NCBI RefSeq assembly: GCF_005577435.1
Contig: NZ_CP040396.1
Location: 881,501 to 945,500, forward strand
Origin: Paenibacillus algicola
Lineage (GTDB): Bacteria > Bacillota > Bacilli > Paenibacillales > Paenibacillaceae
Length of the DNA stretch: 64,000 nucleotides
Direction: 5' to 3'
Both the position numbers and the translations under genes were made by a program. The notes under the pieces were generated by a model. It did not search any database. It was not told where the DNA came from and worked only from the letters and a program-made list of their open reading frames with translations. Shown one piece after another: positions 38,283-46,153 of this stretch (positions are counted from its first letter, which is position 1; every line of letters starts with the position of its first letter).

Positions 38283-38294
38283 GGGTTAGAAGTC
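38283..38294 (+). terminator. Left arm of a terminator hairpin split by the IS element
   Basis: GGGTTAGAAGTC at 38283-38294 is perfectly complementary to GACTTCTAACCC at 39672-39683. A TTATTTTTAA tail follows the right arm. Removing the IS element and one target copy restores a 12-bp stem with an AGAATCAA loop directly after the gene ending at 38269. Confidence 0.8.
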
Positions 38295-38301
38295 AGAATC
38301 A
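38294..38301. repeat. Left target-site duplication of the IS element
   Basis: CAGAATCA here is repeated exactly at 39663-39670 on the other side of the element. This is an 8-base duplication typical of IS256-family insertion. Confidence 0.9.
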
Positions 38302-39662
38302 GGGTCTGTCAATAAGTTTGTGTAAACTCTAAATCAAGAGTTCCCCTGTTTAGAGAAGAAGATGCTCTTTAAGGCAGATGCTGGCCAATCCGTTCAGGAT
38401 AAAAGACGGATAATTGAAGCAGGATCTGACCCCAGTTTTGGACTCGGCCTGTCCACTTGCGGGTGACATCGACCGTCACCAGATAGAGCATTTTGAGCAG
38501 CGATTCGTCCGTAGGAAAGATGCTTTTCCCTTTCGTTACTTTACGGAGTTGGCGGTGGTAGCTCTCAATCATATTGGTCGTATAAATAAGCTTGCGAAGC
38601 TCAGGCGGGTACTTAAAGAACGTGGCAAGTTCTTCCCAGTTGTTGCGCCAGGAACGGACAATGAGTGGATATTTGGCGCCCCAGATCTCCTCAAACCGAT
38701 CCAATTCCAGCAGAGCCATCTCCTCTGTTGTGGCCTTGTAGATGGGCTTTAAATCCGAGGTCACCTTCTTGAGATCTTTGTAGGATACATAACGGGTGGA
38801 GTTGCGGATCTGGTGGATGATACATTTTTGGATTTCCGTGCTGGGATAGCATGCTGAAATCGCTTGTGAGAAGCCCGTAAGGTTATCTACACAAGTAATG
38901 AGAATGTCCTGAACACCGCGATTTTTCAATTCATTGAGCACACTGAGCCAGAACTTTGCAGACTCATTCTCACCAATCCACATGCCCAGGACGTCTTTGT
39001 TTCCATCCAAATCAATGCCAATGACCATGTAAGCAGCCTTGTTGACAATAGCCCCATCCTGTTTCACCTTGAAATGAATGGCGTCCAGAAACACCACAGC
39101 ATACACGCTCTGTAGGGGGCGATTCTGCCACTCTTTCACGAGAGGGATAATCTTATTGGTCACGTTGGAGATGAAGGTCGGAGAGACATCGAGGCCGTAC
39201 AGCTGCTGCAGATGGTCCTGAATCTCACGAGTGCTGATGCCTTTAGCATAGAGGGCGATAATTTGGTCCTCAATGCCTGTCACATTGGACTGATGTTTCT
39301 TGACCACTAACGGCTCAAACTCACCTTCACGGTCTCGAGGTACCAAAATTTGCTGCTCACCATATTCACTGGTGATCTTCTTTTTGCTCTTGCCGTTTCG
39401 GCTGTTTGTTGTCTGCTTGCTCTTCACGACATGCTTCTCGTAACCCAAATGCTGGTCCATTTCGGCCTCCAGCATTTCCTGAAGTGTTTCTGCAAACAGA
39501 TCTTTCAAGGCGTTTTGTGCATCCTGCGCGGTCACCAGATTATTCTCCTTAATGAAGGCCCGCAGCTGTTGTTTATCCCAAAGTCTCATGTGTTCTCCCA
39601 ACCTTTCTACTATGTTTCATTTTAATAGTTTTGGGAGTTTACACAATCTATTTTACAGACTC
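38302..39662 (-). mobile_element. IS256-family insertion sequence, complete (1361 bp)
   Basis: The element is bounded by imperfect 28-base inverted repeats, at 38302-38329 and 39635-39662. Read inward both ends show GNGTCTGT first and TTGTGTAAACTC last. It carries one intact transposase gene on the minus strand and is flanked by 8-base target duplications. Intact ends, gene and duplications point to a recent insertion. It sits in the terminator loop after binding protein copy 2. Confidence 0.93.
38369..39601 (-). CDS. IS256-family (mutator type) transposase
   Basis: The 410-residue transposase is full length for the family. The N-terminal part has LFAETLQEMLEAEMDQHLGY. The DDE core includes VVFLDAIHFKVKQDG with the first Asp, VDNLTGFSQAI with the second, and a downstream Glu in TNMIESYHRQLRK. 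It catalyses movement of the surrounding element. The open frame has no internal stop. Translation may start at the first ATG or at MRLWDKQQ four codons later. Confidence 0.95.
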   Translation of the reverse strand: MGEHMRLWDKQQLRAFIKENNLVTAQDAQNALKDLFAETLQEMLEAEMDQHLGYEKHVVKSKQTTNSRNGKSKKKITSEYGEQQILVPRDREGEFEPLVVKKHQSNVTGIEDQIIALYAKGISTREIQDHLQQLYGLDVSPTFISNVTNKIIPLVKEWQNRPLQSVYAVVFLDAIHFKVKQDGAIVNKAAYMVIGIDLDGNKDVLGMWIGENESAKFWLSVLNELKNRGVQDILITCVDNLTGFSQAISACYPSTEIQKCIIHQIRNSTRYVSYKDLKKVTSDLKPIYKATTEEMALLELDRFEEIWGAKYPLIVRSWRNNWEELATFFKYPPELRKLIYTTNMIESYHRQLRKVTKGKSIFPTDESLLKMLYLVTVDVTRKWTGRVQNWGQILLQLSVFYPERIGQHLP

Positions 39663-39670
39663 CAGAATCA
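39663..39670. repeat. Right target-site duplication of the IS element
   Basis: CAGAATCA matches the copy at 38294-38301 exactly. The right terminator arm begins two bases later. Confidence 0.9.
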
Positions 39671-39671
39671 A

Positions 39672-39693
39672 GACTTCTAACCCTTATTTTTAA
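39672..39693 (+). terminator. Right arm and T tract of the terminator split by the IS element
   Basis: GACTTCTAACCC (39672-39683) followed by TTATTTTTAA is the detached right half of the hairpin whose left arm is at 38283-38294. In its present state it cannot pair locally. Confidence 0.8.
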
Positions 39694-39759
39694 CCCAGGT
39701 GTCCAGAATTTAGGAAGTGCTAACAGTAATAAATTTAATATGCAAAAGGGAGCTGAAGT

Positions 39760-41304
39760 ATGGCTGACACACCAAATATAATCTATATTTACGCAGATGA
39801 TCTTGGCATGGGGATGCTGTCTTGTTACGGGCAACAAGTGATCGAGACGCCCAATATTGACCGCATCGCGAATCAAGGCATGCGCTTCACAAGAGCGTAT
39901 GGGACCTCTTTTTGTGCTCCTGCGCGGGCCAGTCTGCTGTGCGGCATTCACGACGTGCATGCGGGAAGGTGGACATATACTCCAGGCAATGTCTATAAGA
40001 AGTTATCGACAGGCGAAATCGGCAATGAGGATCTCCAAGAGCTGTTATACAACACCGGTATTGAAGCGCAGGCGGGGGATGAATTTTTGGCTTCCGTAGC
40101 GCGCAAGGGCGGATACGCTACCGGACAAATCGGAAAGCTGGAATGGGGATTTTCCACGACGGCCCGGAGCATCGGGGAACATGGTTGGGATTATCACTAC
40201 GGTTATTACGATCATATTCAATGCCACGGCTTTTACCCTCCGTTTCTTTATGAGAATGGGATGAAGATAGAAATTGATGGGAATACGGACGTTCACTGCG
40301 GAAATCCGGCCTTGACGGACCCTCAAGATATGAGCTGCAGAAAGGTGTATTCTCAGGATCTGTTCGATGAGAAAATTTCACAGTTCATTCGCGCGAACCA
40401 ACATTGTCCGTTTCTGTTGTATCATCCGAGTCAGCTTCCTCACGGTCCAATTTATTATCCGGAGGTATACCCACAGCTTCGAGATGACGAGAGATTGACG
40501 GAACAGGAGAAGCAATATGCGTCCATGGTTCTTCGTCTGGATGAGACGGTGGGTAAGATTTGGGAGCTGCTAGATGAGCTTGACTTGAGTGATCGTACGA
40601 TCGTTATGTTTGCTTCGGATAACGGGCATGAAACCTATTATTTGCAAGAGGGGCGCACGGTGAAGGATCGGACGCTGGAAGGCAAACCTATGAATGACAT
40701 TGATGCTCCATTCCGCACGCGTACCAATGGGGATGTCTTTAACGGTAATGCTGGTATGGCTGGCCTAAAGTTCTCAAACTGGGACGGGGGATGCCGGATT
40801 CCGTTTCTGGTTTCCTGGCCGGGCGTTATTCCCAAAGAGAGCGTTTGCAATCAGTTGATTGCGAACTATGATACGATGGCGACGGTAGCCGAGATCGCAG
40901 GCGTTCCGTTACCGGAGAGAAGCGACGGCCTTTCATTTCTGCCTGTACTTCGGGGAGATTCGAACCCGCCAAAGCACGAATATATCGTGTTTGGGGGCCC
41001 CTACGGCCCGGCACTCGTGACAGAGGAAGGCTGGAAGCTTCGTGTAGTCATTCCGGAAGCGCTGCGGAAGAAGCCATCCCTGAATTATGAGGAAGGCGTG
41101 GCGATCGGTTTGTATCATGTCACAGATGACCCGTCGGAGGAACGAGAGTTGTCGGCGGAATACCCGGAGCTTGTAAAAAGGCTCAGAGGCTGTTTATTGA
41201 AAGCTTGCGACGGAAATTTGTTGAATGGGACTTCTGGAAGACATCAGGTGTTTCCGGATATCTATATTCCAACCTTTCAAGAGGTGTTGAAAGGAATCAT
41301 TTGA
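39760..41304 (+). CDS. Sulfatase 4 (formylglycine-dependent, S1 family), cytoplasmic
   Basis: The 514-residue sulfatase has C-A-P-A-R at residues 52-56 and YADDLGMGM with the paired metal Asp residues near 12-14. ASDNGHETYY supplies the second metal segment. The general layout is that of N-acetylgalactosamine-6-sulfatase-like enzymes, but the substrate is not established. No signal peptide is present. AAAGGGAG precedes the ATG. GH43 follows 24 bases later and a binding protein after that, indicating one operon for uptake and breakdown. Before the IS insertion this gene lay only about 120 bases after binding protein copy 2. Confidence 0.9.
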   Translation: MADTPNIIYIYADDLGMGMLSCYGQQVIETPNIDRIANQGMRFTRAYGTSFCAPARASLLCGIHDVHAGRWTYTPGNVYKKLSTGEIGNEDLQELLYNTGIEAQAGDEFLASVARKGGYATGQIGKLEWGFSTTARSIGEHGWDYHYGYYDHIQCHGFYPPFLYENGMKIEIDGNTDVHCGNPALTDPQDMSCRKVYSQDLFDEKISQFIRANQHCPFLLYHPSQLPHGPIYYPEVYPQLRDDERLTEQEKQYASMVLRLDETVGKIWELLDELDLSDRTIVMFASDNGHETYYLQEGRTVKDRTLEGKPMNDIDAPFRTRTNGDVFNGNAGMAGLKFSNWDGGCRIPFLVSWPGVIPKESVCNQLIANYDTMATVAEIAGVPLPERSDGLSFLPVLRGDSNPPKHEYIVFGGPYGPALVTEEGWKLRVVIPEALRKKPSLNYEEGVAIGLYHVTDDPSEERELSAEYPELVKRLRGCLLKACDGNLLNGTSGRHQVFPDIYIPTFQEVLKGII

Positions 41305-41328
41305 TCAGAAAGGTGGCCTAGCATAACA

Positions 41329-42759
41329 GTGGAACACTATATGAATCCGATTATTGCCGGCGATTATCCTGATCCCTCGATTGTGCGGGTGGATCAGGAC
41401 TATTATATGACGCATTCGTCCTTTCAATATGCTCCTGGATTATTAATCTGGCATTCAAGAAATTTAGTTCATTGGGAGCCTGTAGGGTATGCTCTTCAGG
41501 AATATCTTGGGGATGTGTGGGCCCCCGACTTTATTGAGCATCACGGAATGTTCTATATTTACTTCCCTGCGAACGGAACAAACTGGGTCGTAACGGCCCC
41601 TTCCCCAATAGGGCCATGGAGTCGACCGATCGATCTGTCGGTAGGGCATATCGATCCGGGCCATATTGCTGCCCCAGACGGCAAACGGTATTTACACCTG
41701 TCCGGCGGACACTTCGTGGAATTAGAGGCAGATGGCTGCTCTGTGATTGGCACACCAAGAAAAGTATATGTGGGCTGGTCCTATCCACTAGAATGGCGAG
41801 TCGAGGGTTTTTGTCTCGAGTCCCCGAAACTGCGGTATAAGGACGGCTATTACTATTTGACCTCAGCCCAAGGCGGAACGGCTGGTCCTGCTACAAGCCA
41901 TATGGTCGTTTCCGCTCGTTCGCGGACTCCATGGGGTCCTTGGGAAAACTCACCGTATAATCCGATTGTTCGGACTTCAAGCCGATCCGAGCGATGGTGC
42001 TCGCGAGGACATGGCACGCTGCTCGACGCATCAGATGGTACCTGGTGGATGCTGTACCACGGATACGAAAAAGAATTCTATACATTGGGAAGGCAAACCC
42101 TGATGGAGCCTATTGAATGGACGTCGGACGGGTGGTTCCGGGTCCCAGGTGGCATACAACCTGACCAGCCCCTGCCCCTGCCCCTGCCTTCAGGCGCCTC
42201 AGTGGATCCATCGGATCATGGCATGATGCTCTCCGACTCGTTTGCTGAAAGCAGATTAGGCTTGCAGTGGCAACGTTTCGGGGCATCCATTGACGATCAT
42301 CGTTACGAACTCAAGGATCGGAGTCTGACGATTCACGCCGATGAAGTCGAGCTATCCCCGCTTCTCTGCATCGTACCGGATCATGCCTATTCAATCGAGA
42401 CGGAAATTAGCCTGCTGGATGAAGGAGCAGAGGGACTGCTTCTCCTGTTTTACGATCGAGCTTGTTATATGGGAATCGGGCTCAGCAAGCATGGTGTATT
42501 CGGCATCCGACGCTCGCGGAAACTTAAACCTAGAATCTGCAGTGCAAACCGCGTGAGACTCAAGCTCATCAATGACAATCATGAGGTAGAGCTTTATTAC
42601 AAGCTGGAAGAAGAAGATTGGGTGAGGCTTCCGGAGACGATGGATACGTCCGGGTATCATCATAATGCACTGGGCGGGTTCCTGAGTCTTCGGGCGGGTA
42701 TTGAGGCAACAGGAAAGGGCCGCGTGCAATTCCATGATTTTACTTATTGCAAGCTTTGA
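41329..42759 (+). CDS. GH43-family glycoside hydrolase with C-terminal beta-sandwich
   Basis: The 476-residue enzyme has a five-bladed propeller catalytic domain (about 1-290). DYPDPS carries the likely base Asp15, and CLESPKL carries the likely acid Glu164. The C-terminal part (about 305-475) is a concanavalin-like beta-sandwich of the sort found in GH43 xylosidases and arabinosidases. No signal peptide is present, so it should act inside the cell. The GTG start has AAGGTGG 13 bases upstream, a rather long gap. The linker includes the PLPLPLP repeat. Beta-xylosidase, arabinosidase and galactosidase activities all occur in the family. Confidence 0.88.
   Translation: MEHYMNPIIAGDYPDPSIVRVDQDYYMTHSSFQYAPGLLIWHSRNLVHWEPVGYALQEYLGDVWAPDFIEHHGMFYIYFPANGTNWVVTAPSPIGPWSRPIDLSVGHIDPGHIAAPDGKRYLHLSGGHFVELEADGCSVIGTPRKVYVGWSYPLEWRVEGFCLESPKLRYKDGYYYLTSAQGGTAGPATSHMVVSARSRTPWGPWENSPYNPIVRTSSRSERWCSRGHGTLLDASDGTWWMLYHGYEKEFYTLGRQTLMEPIEWTSDGWFRVPGGIQPDQPLPLPLPSGASVDPSDHGMMLSDSFAESRLGLQWQRFGASIDDHRYELKDRSLTIHADEVELSPLLCIVPDHAYSIETEISLLDEGAEGLLLLFYDRACYMGIGLSKHGVFGIRRSRKLKPRICSANRVRLKLINDNHEVELYYKLEEEDWVRLPETMDTSGYHHNALGGFLSLRAGIEATGKGRVQFHDFTYCKL
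42169..42186 (+). repeat. Three tandem CCCCTG units in the GH43 linker
   Basis: Three exact 6-base units encode the Pro-Leu repeats in the linker between the propeller and beta-sandwich domains. Unit changes would keep the frame. Confidence 0.8.
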
Positions 42760-42773
42760 AAGGAGAAGATGAA

Positions 42774-44351
42774 ATGAAGAAAAGGATGTACTTAACATTG
42801 GCTTTTGTCATGATGATCGTTATGGTATTGGGCTGCAGCGAACAGAGCAGTGGAACGGCTGGAAGTACAGGGAATGCGCCAACAACAGCTGGCAAATCGA
42901 GTGGGAACGAAGCCGATCAACCGAAGGAAGAGGAGCGTGAGAAGCTGTCCATCAGTATGCTGGCCCCGTCTTATGCCGGCGGGGGGTGGCCGGACAATAA
43001 TCATCCGACTATTCAATATTTAAATGAAAAATTTAATGTTGAACTGAATATTCAGTGGATCCCCGGTCCGAATTATGATGAGAAATTAAATGTCATGGCA
43101 GCATCAGGGAATTTGCCGGATCTTTATAAGGTATTGCCCGCAAGTGATTTATTTATTAAATGGCAGGGAGAAGGGGCTTTTGTTGATCTTCAACCTTATT
43201 TGAAGGATTATCCAAACTTGCAGAAGGCATTTCCACAGGAGATCTGGGGTATGCGCAATCCCAAGGATAAAATCTATGGCGTGCCTCAGGGATCTCCAAA
43301 CACTCCGTTCTCTTACGTCGTAAGAAAAGACTGGCTGGATAACCTGGGAATTGAAGTGCCGGAGCCAGGGGGATTTACGGTAGATGAGTTTTACAGAATT
43401 GCCAAAGCATTTGCACTAGAAGACCCCAATCAGTCCGGTAAACAGGATACGTTGGGCTTCTCCTTCGGCGAATTTGCCGGGGAAGCTCCTCTAAGGTATG
43501 CATTCGGTCTATCTCCGGGCTGGCAGGAAATCGACGGACAATTGGTGCCTTTTCAGGTGCAGGCTGAAGAGATGAAGAACTATCTGACCTTCCTGAACAG
43601 AGCTTATCGCGAAGGTGTCCTTGACAAGGATTTCCCACTAAACAAAGGCAGCGACATTCAGGATAAAGCCAGCTCCGGAAAACTCGGCATCGATCATGCG
43701 ATTCCAGTCGCCATGATTCGTCATGAGAGCAAGCTCAAAGAGGCAAACCCTGAGGCTGAGTTCATCCAGTTGCCTCCTCTTATAGGCCCTACGGGGATAC
43801 AACTGAACGATTCAAAGGAAATGCTGGATAAAATCGTACTGAATACTAAAATGGATGAACAAAAAATCAATAGAATTTTGGAAATTCTGGATTGGTGGGT
43901 TACCGAGGAAGGGACCGACATCATTAAGAATGGTCCTCCAGGCGTGTATTACACAGAAAACGGAGATGGCACATTCACTCCTGCCGAATCCGTTAAAAGT
44001 GAAGGGAACCGAATTGCGATTCTGAACAATTGGTTTTTCAGAAGCATTGCGAATGATCATGATGTGTATAAATGGGATCCTGAAGCATATAAAGACCGAA
44101 TTATCGGATTTATGGAAGAGGCATCCACTTACGCAGCTCCTTTAGATCCGGTTGCAGGCATCACACATCTATCACCAACGTATGCCAAGAAGGCAAAGGA
44201 AATTGAGAAGGACTATTTGCAAGATGTATACAGTATCATCATTGGAACTAAGCCTATTGATCACCTTGACTCAGCCATTGCGAAGTATAAAAAGAACGGT
44301 GGAGACCAGATCATTAAAGAGCTGAACGAAGCCTATCAAAGCTTGAAATAA
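42774..44351 (+). CDS. LplA-type substrate-binding lipoprotein, copy 3
   Basis: The 525-residue third paralogue has lipobox MVLGC (Cys21). Most of its length matches copies 1 and 2, for example GGGWPDNNHPTIQYLN and EGTDIIKNGPPGVYYTE. The ATG at 42774 has AAGGAG at good spacing, while the longer frame begins inside the GH43 3' end. It follows GH43 by 14 bases. Like copy 2 it has no permeases of its own. Differences from its siblings, such as VPQGSPNTPFSYVVRKDW in place of PKGGP, may tune ligand choice. Confidence 0.92.
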   Translation: MKKRMYLTLAFVMMIVMVLGCSEQSSGTAGSTGNAPTTAGKSSGNEADQPKEEEREKLSISMLAPSYAGGGWPDNNHPTIQYLNEKFNVELNIQWIPGPNYDEKLNVMAASGNLPDLYKVLPASDLFIKWQGEGAFVDLQPYLKDYPNLQKAFPQEIWGMRNPKDKIYGVPQGSPNTPFSYVVRKDWLDNLGIEVPEPGGFTVDEFYRIAKAFALEDPNQSGKQDTLGFSFGEFAGEAPLRYAFGLSPGWQEIDGQLVPFQVQAEEMKNYLTFLNRAYREGVLDKDFPLNKGSDIQDKASSGKLGIDHAIPVAMIRHESKLKEANPEAEFIQLPPLIGPTGIQLNDSKEMLDKIVLNTKMDEQKINRILEILDWWVTEEGTDIIKNGPPGVYYTENGDGTFTPAESVKSEGNRIAILNNWFFRSIANDHDVYKWDPEAYKDRIIGFMEEASTYAAPLDPVAGITHLSPTYAKKAKEIEKDYLQDVYSIIIGTKPIDHLDSAIAKYKKNGGDQIIKELNEAYQSLK

Positions 44352-44573
44352 AGCTCGAGATTGCCTACCGCCAGGTGACGGCAAATGGCCGCCAGGCAGG
44401 AGAGCGGTAGCGTTTTATATCAAACAACGGAACCAATACGGTACCCCGCTCGACGGCCGCTGTACATATACTAAATTCATCGCTCGGTCGTCGGCGGTAC
44501 TCTCATCAAAAATACTTGCCGAATGAGTCATCCATGCCGGTTACTATATCATTCATAAAAAGGAGTGGTGTAA
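44352..44573 (+). other. Structured intergenic region, function unknown
   Basis: After the binding protein stop, CTACCGC and GCGGTAG can enclose a smaller CGGC-AAAT-GGCCG hairpin and are followed by CGTTTTA, possibly a terminator. Further on, GGTACCCCGCTCGACGG has an imperfect inverted partner, CGGTCGTCGGCGGTAC, some 45 bases later. No coding frame is supported. It may hold a terminator plus a structured leader for the next gene. Confidence 0.35.
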
Positions 44574-45821
44574 ATGGGGCATACCCAGCTTGAAATTCGA
44601 GGCGAGAACTTCTACATCAACGGCATCAAGGTGTACGCCGACATCCCGGGGAGCAGGCAAGAGGCTCACGGGCTGCTAATGAACGCCAGATTTATTCAGG
44701 GAATCTTTGACGACAAAGCTGATCCAGGCCGCTTCAATCGGTTTGGCCGCCAATGGGATCCGGATCGTAATACGGACGGGTTGATCGAAGCTTTGCCTGC
44801 GTGGTATCAGTATGGTTTACGCGCGTTCACAGTAGGCTTTCAGGGCGGAGGCCCGTGCTTTACCGTTGCCAATCATACGATCGAGAACAATCCGTTTGGT
44901 CCGGACGGCTCTCAGCTGGATCTGGAATATGCGGCAAGAATGGACCGCTTGATCAGGGCGGCGGATCAGATCGGCATGGCCGTTATCGTAAGTTATTTCT
45001 ATCCGGGCCAAACCGCGCGGCTTGCGGACGGTAAGGCCGTGCTGAATGCGGTCCGCACGGCATCCCGCTTTTTGAGGGAAGGGGAATATACCAATGTGAT
45101 CATTGAGGTCTGTAATGAGCACAATCTTAGCAAGCATCCGCTGCTCCAGCAGCCAGAGGGGATGGTTGCCCTGATGGAAATCGCTCGCCAGGAATCGGGT
45201 GGATTACCGGTAGGCTGCAGTGGGGCCGGCGGTTACATCCATGAGGAGGTTTGCAGGGAAAGCGATGTCATTCTAATTCATGGCAACGGACAGACCCGGC
45301 AAATATATCACAATATGATCCGTAAAGTGAGGGAGTGGGCGCCGGGCAAGCCGGTTGTCTGCAACGAGGATTCCCCGGCCATCGGTCAGCTGGAGGTTGC
45401 TTACCGCACGCGCTCGTCATGGGGATACTACAACAATATGACCAAACAGGAGCCGCCGGTAGATTGGGGCATTACGGAGGGCGAGGACCGATTTTTTGCT
45501 CTGCGAATGGCAGAAGGAATTGGCATTGTTACGGAAAAGCTGCCAGAGGATGAGCGATACTATTTGCAAGGATTCGAGACCGGCATGGAGTTTGAAGGCA
45601 AACGTTGGATTCGGCTCGCAAGCTTGTATCCCGAAACGATCGATTATGTTGATTTCATGGTAAACGGCGAATGTGTGTACACCTGTTATGTGGAACCGTT
45701 CATGGTGAACTACGAAAGCAATTGGTACCAGCGGGCTTGGCAGGGAGAGATGCGTAAGGAAGCCTGGACAGCGATTGTCCGTTTGAAGGACGGACGGACG
45801 ATTCAAGTTAATGCCGTATAA
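44574..45821 (+). CDS. Putative clan GH-A-like glycoside hydrolase, cytoplasmic
   Basis: The 415-residue protein looks like a TIM-barrel hydrolase. The first half contains IGMAVIVSYFYPG and YTNVIIEVCNEHN, where Asn-Glu182 fits the acid/base of clan GH-A. VVCNEDSP with Glu265 fits the nucleophile. A shorter C-terminal segment follows. No signal peptide is present. AAGGAGTGG precedes the ATG. It ends the sulfatase/GH43 region and probably takes part in trimming the same oligosaccharide. I cannot assign a specific GH family or substrate. Confidence 0.6.
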   Translation: MGHTQLEIRGENFYINGIKVYADIPGSRQEAHGLLMNARFIQGIFDDKADPGRFNRFGRQWDPDRNTDGLIEALPAWYQYGLRAFTVGFQGGGPCFTVANHTIENNPFGPDGSQLDLEYAARMDRLIRAADQIGMAVIVSYFYPGQTARLADGKAVLNAVRTASRFLREGEYTNVIIEVCNEHNLSKHPLLQQPEGMVALMEIARQESGGLPVGCSGAGGYIHEEVCRESDVILIHGNGQTRQIYHNMIRKVREWAPGKPVVCNEDSPAIGQLEVAYRTRSSWGYYNNMTKQEPPVDWGITEGEDRFFALRMAEGIGIVTEKLPEDERYYLQGFETGMEFEGKRWIRLASLYPETIDYVDFMVNGECVYTCYVEPFMVNYESNWYQRAWQGEMRKEAWTAIVRLKDGRTIQVNAV

Positions 45822-45834
45822 CTCGTCATTGCAG

Positions 45835-45873
45835 CCCAGCAGCCATGGATGTGCGCATTGCATGGCTGCTGGG
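45835..45873 (+). other. Perfect 13-bp hairpin after the GH-A-like gene
   Basis: CCCAGCAGCCATG (45835-45847) and CATGGCTGCTGGG (45861-45873) enclose a 13-base loop. No T run follows, so it may be an RNA-end stabiliser or a factor-dependent terminator. The remaining gap to 46153 holds only the promoter elements listed separately. Confidence 0.6.
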
Positions 45874-46043
45874 TCGAAGGCGAACGCGAACACATATTGG
45901 TTTGATGATGGCAAACTAATGAATCCCTCGGAAAACGGCCCTTTTATGACCGTTTCATCCGGGTATCTTCGGCTATTTCTGGCCTCGGTTTCATCGGAGG
46001 CAATCGGATTTGTAGTTTGTTAAGGGGGTGAGGGAAATGTGAA

Positions 46044-46049
46044 TATAAT
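46044..46049 (+). promoter_or_regulatory. Candidate -10 element of the GH49-like operon
   Basis: TATAAT is perfect, but no good -35 box lies 16-18 bases upstream. It is placed 15 bases before the cre-like site and about 105 bases before the first gene. Confidence 0.35.
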
Positions 46050-46063
46050 GCTGGGATTAAGAT

Positions 46064-46078
46064 TTGCAAGCGATAACT
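46064..46078 (+). promoter_or_regulatory. Candidate CcpA site (cre)
   Basis: TTGCAAGCGATAACT fits WTGNAANCGNWNNCW at all defined positions. It lies 76 bases upstream of the first GH49-like gene, just downstream of a TATAAT hexamer, which suits glucose repression of the secreted enzymes. Confidence 0.55.
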
Positions 46079-46153
46079 GAATGGAAAGGAAGTAGAGAGA
46101 GCAACTAACCGTGTAAAGACGATAATCCCATTGAAGGAGGTATTGATATCAAT

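Noticed and set aside
42169..42186. Tandem CCCCTG units as a phase-variation switch
   Set aside because: Six-base units cannot shift the frame; they only alter the length of a Pro-Leu linker.
45811..46023. 70-residue frame after the GH-A-like gene
   Set aside because: It starts inside that gene's 3' end, crosses a perfect hairpin and has no ribosome site or recognisable product.
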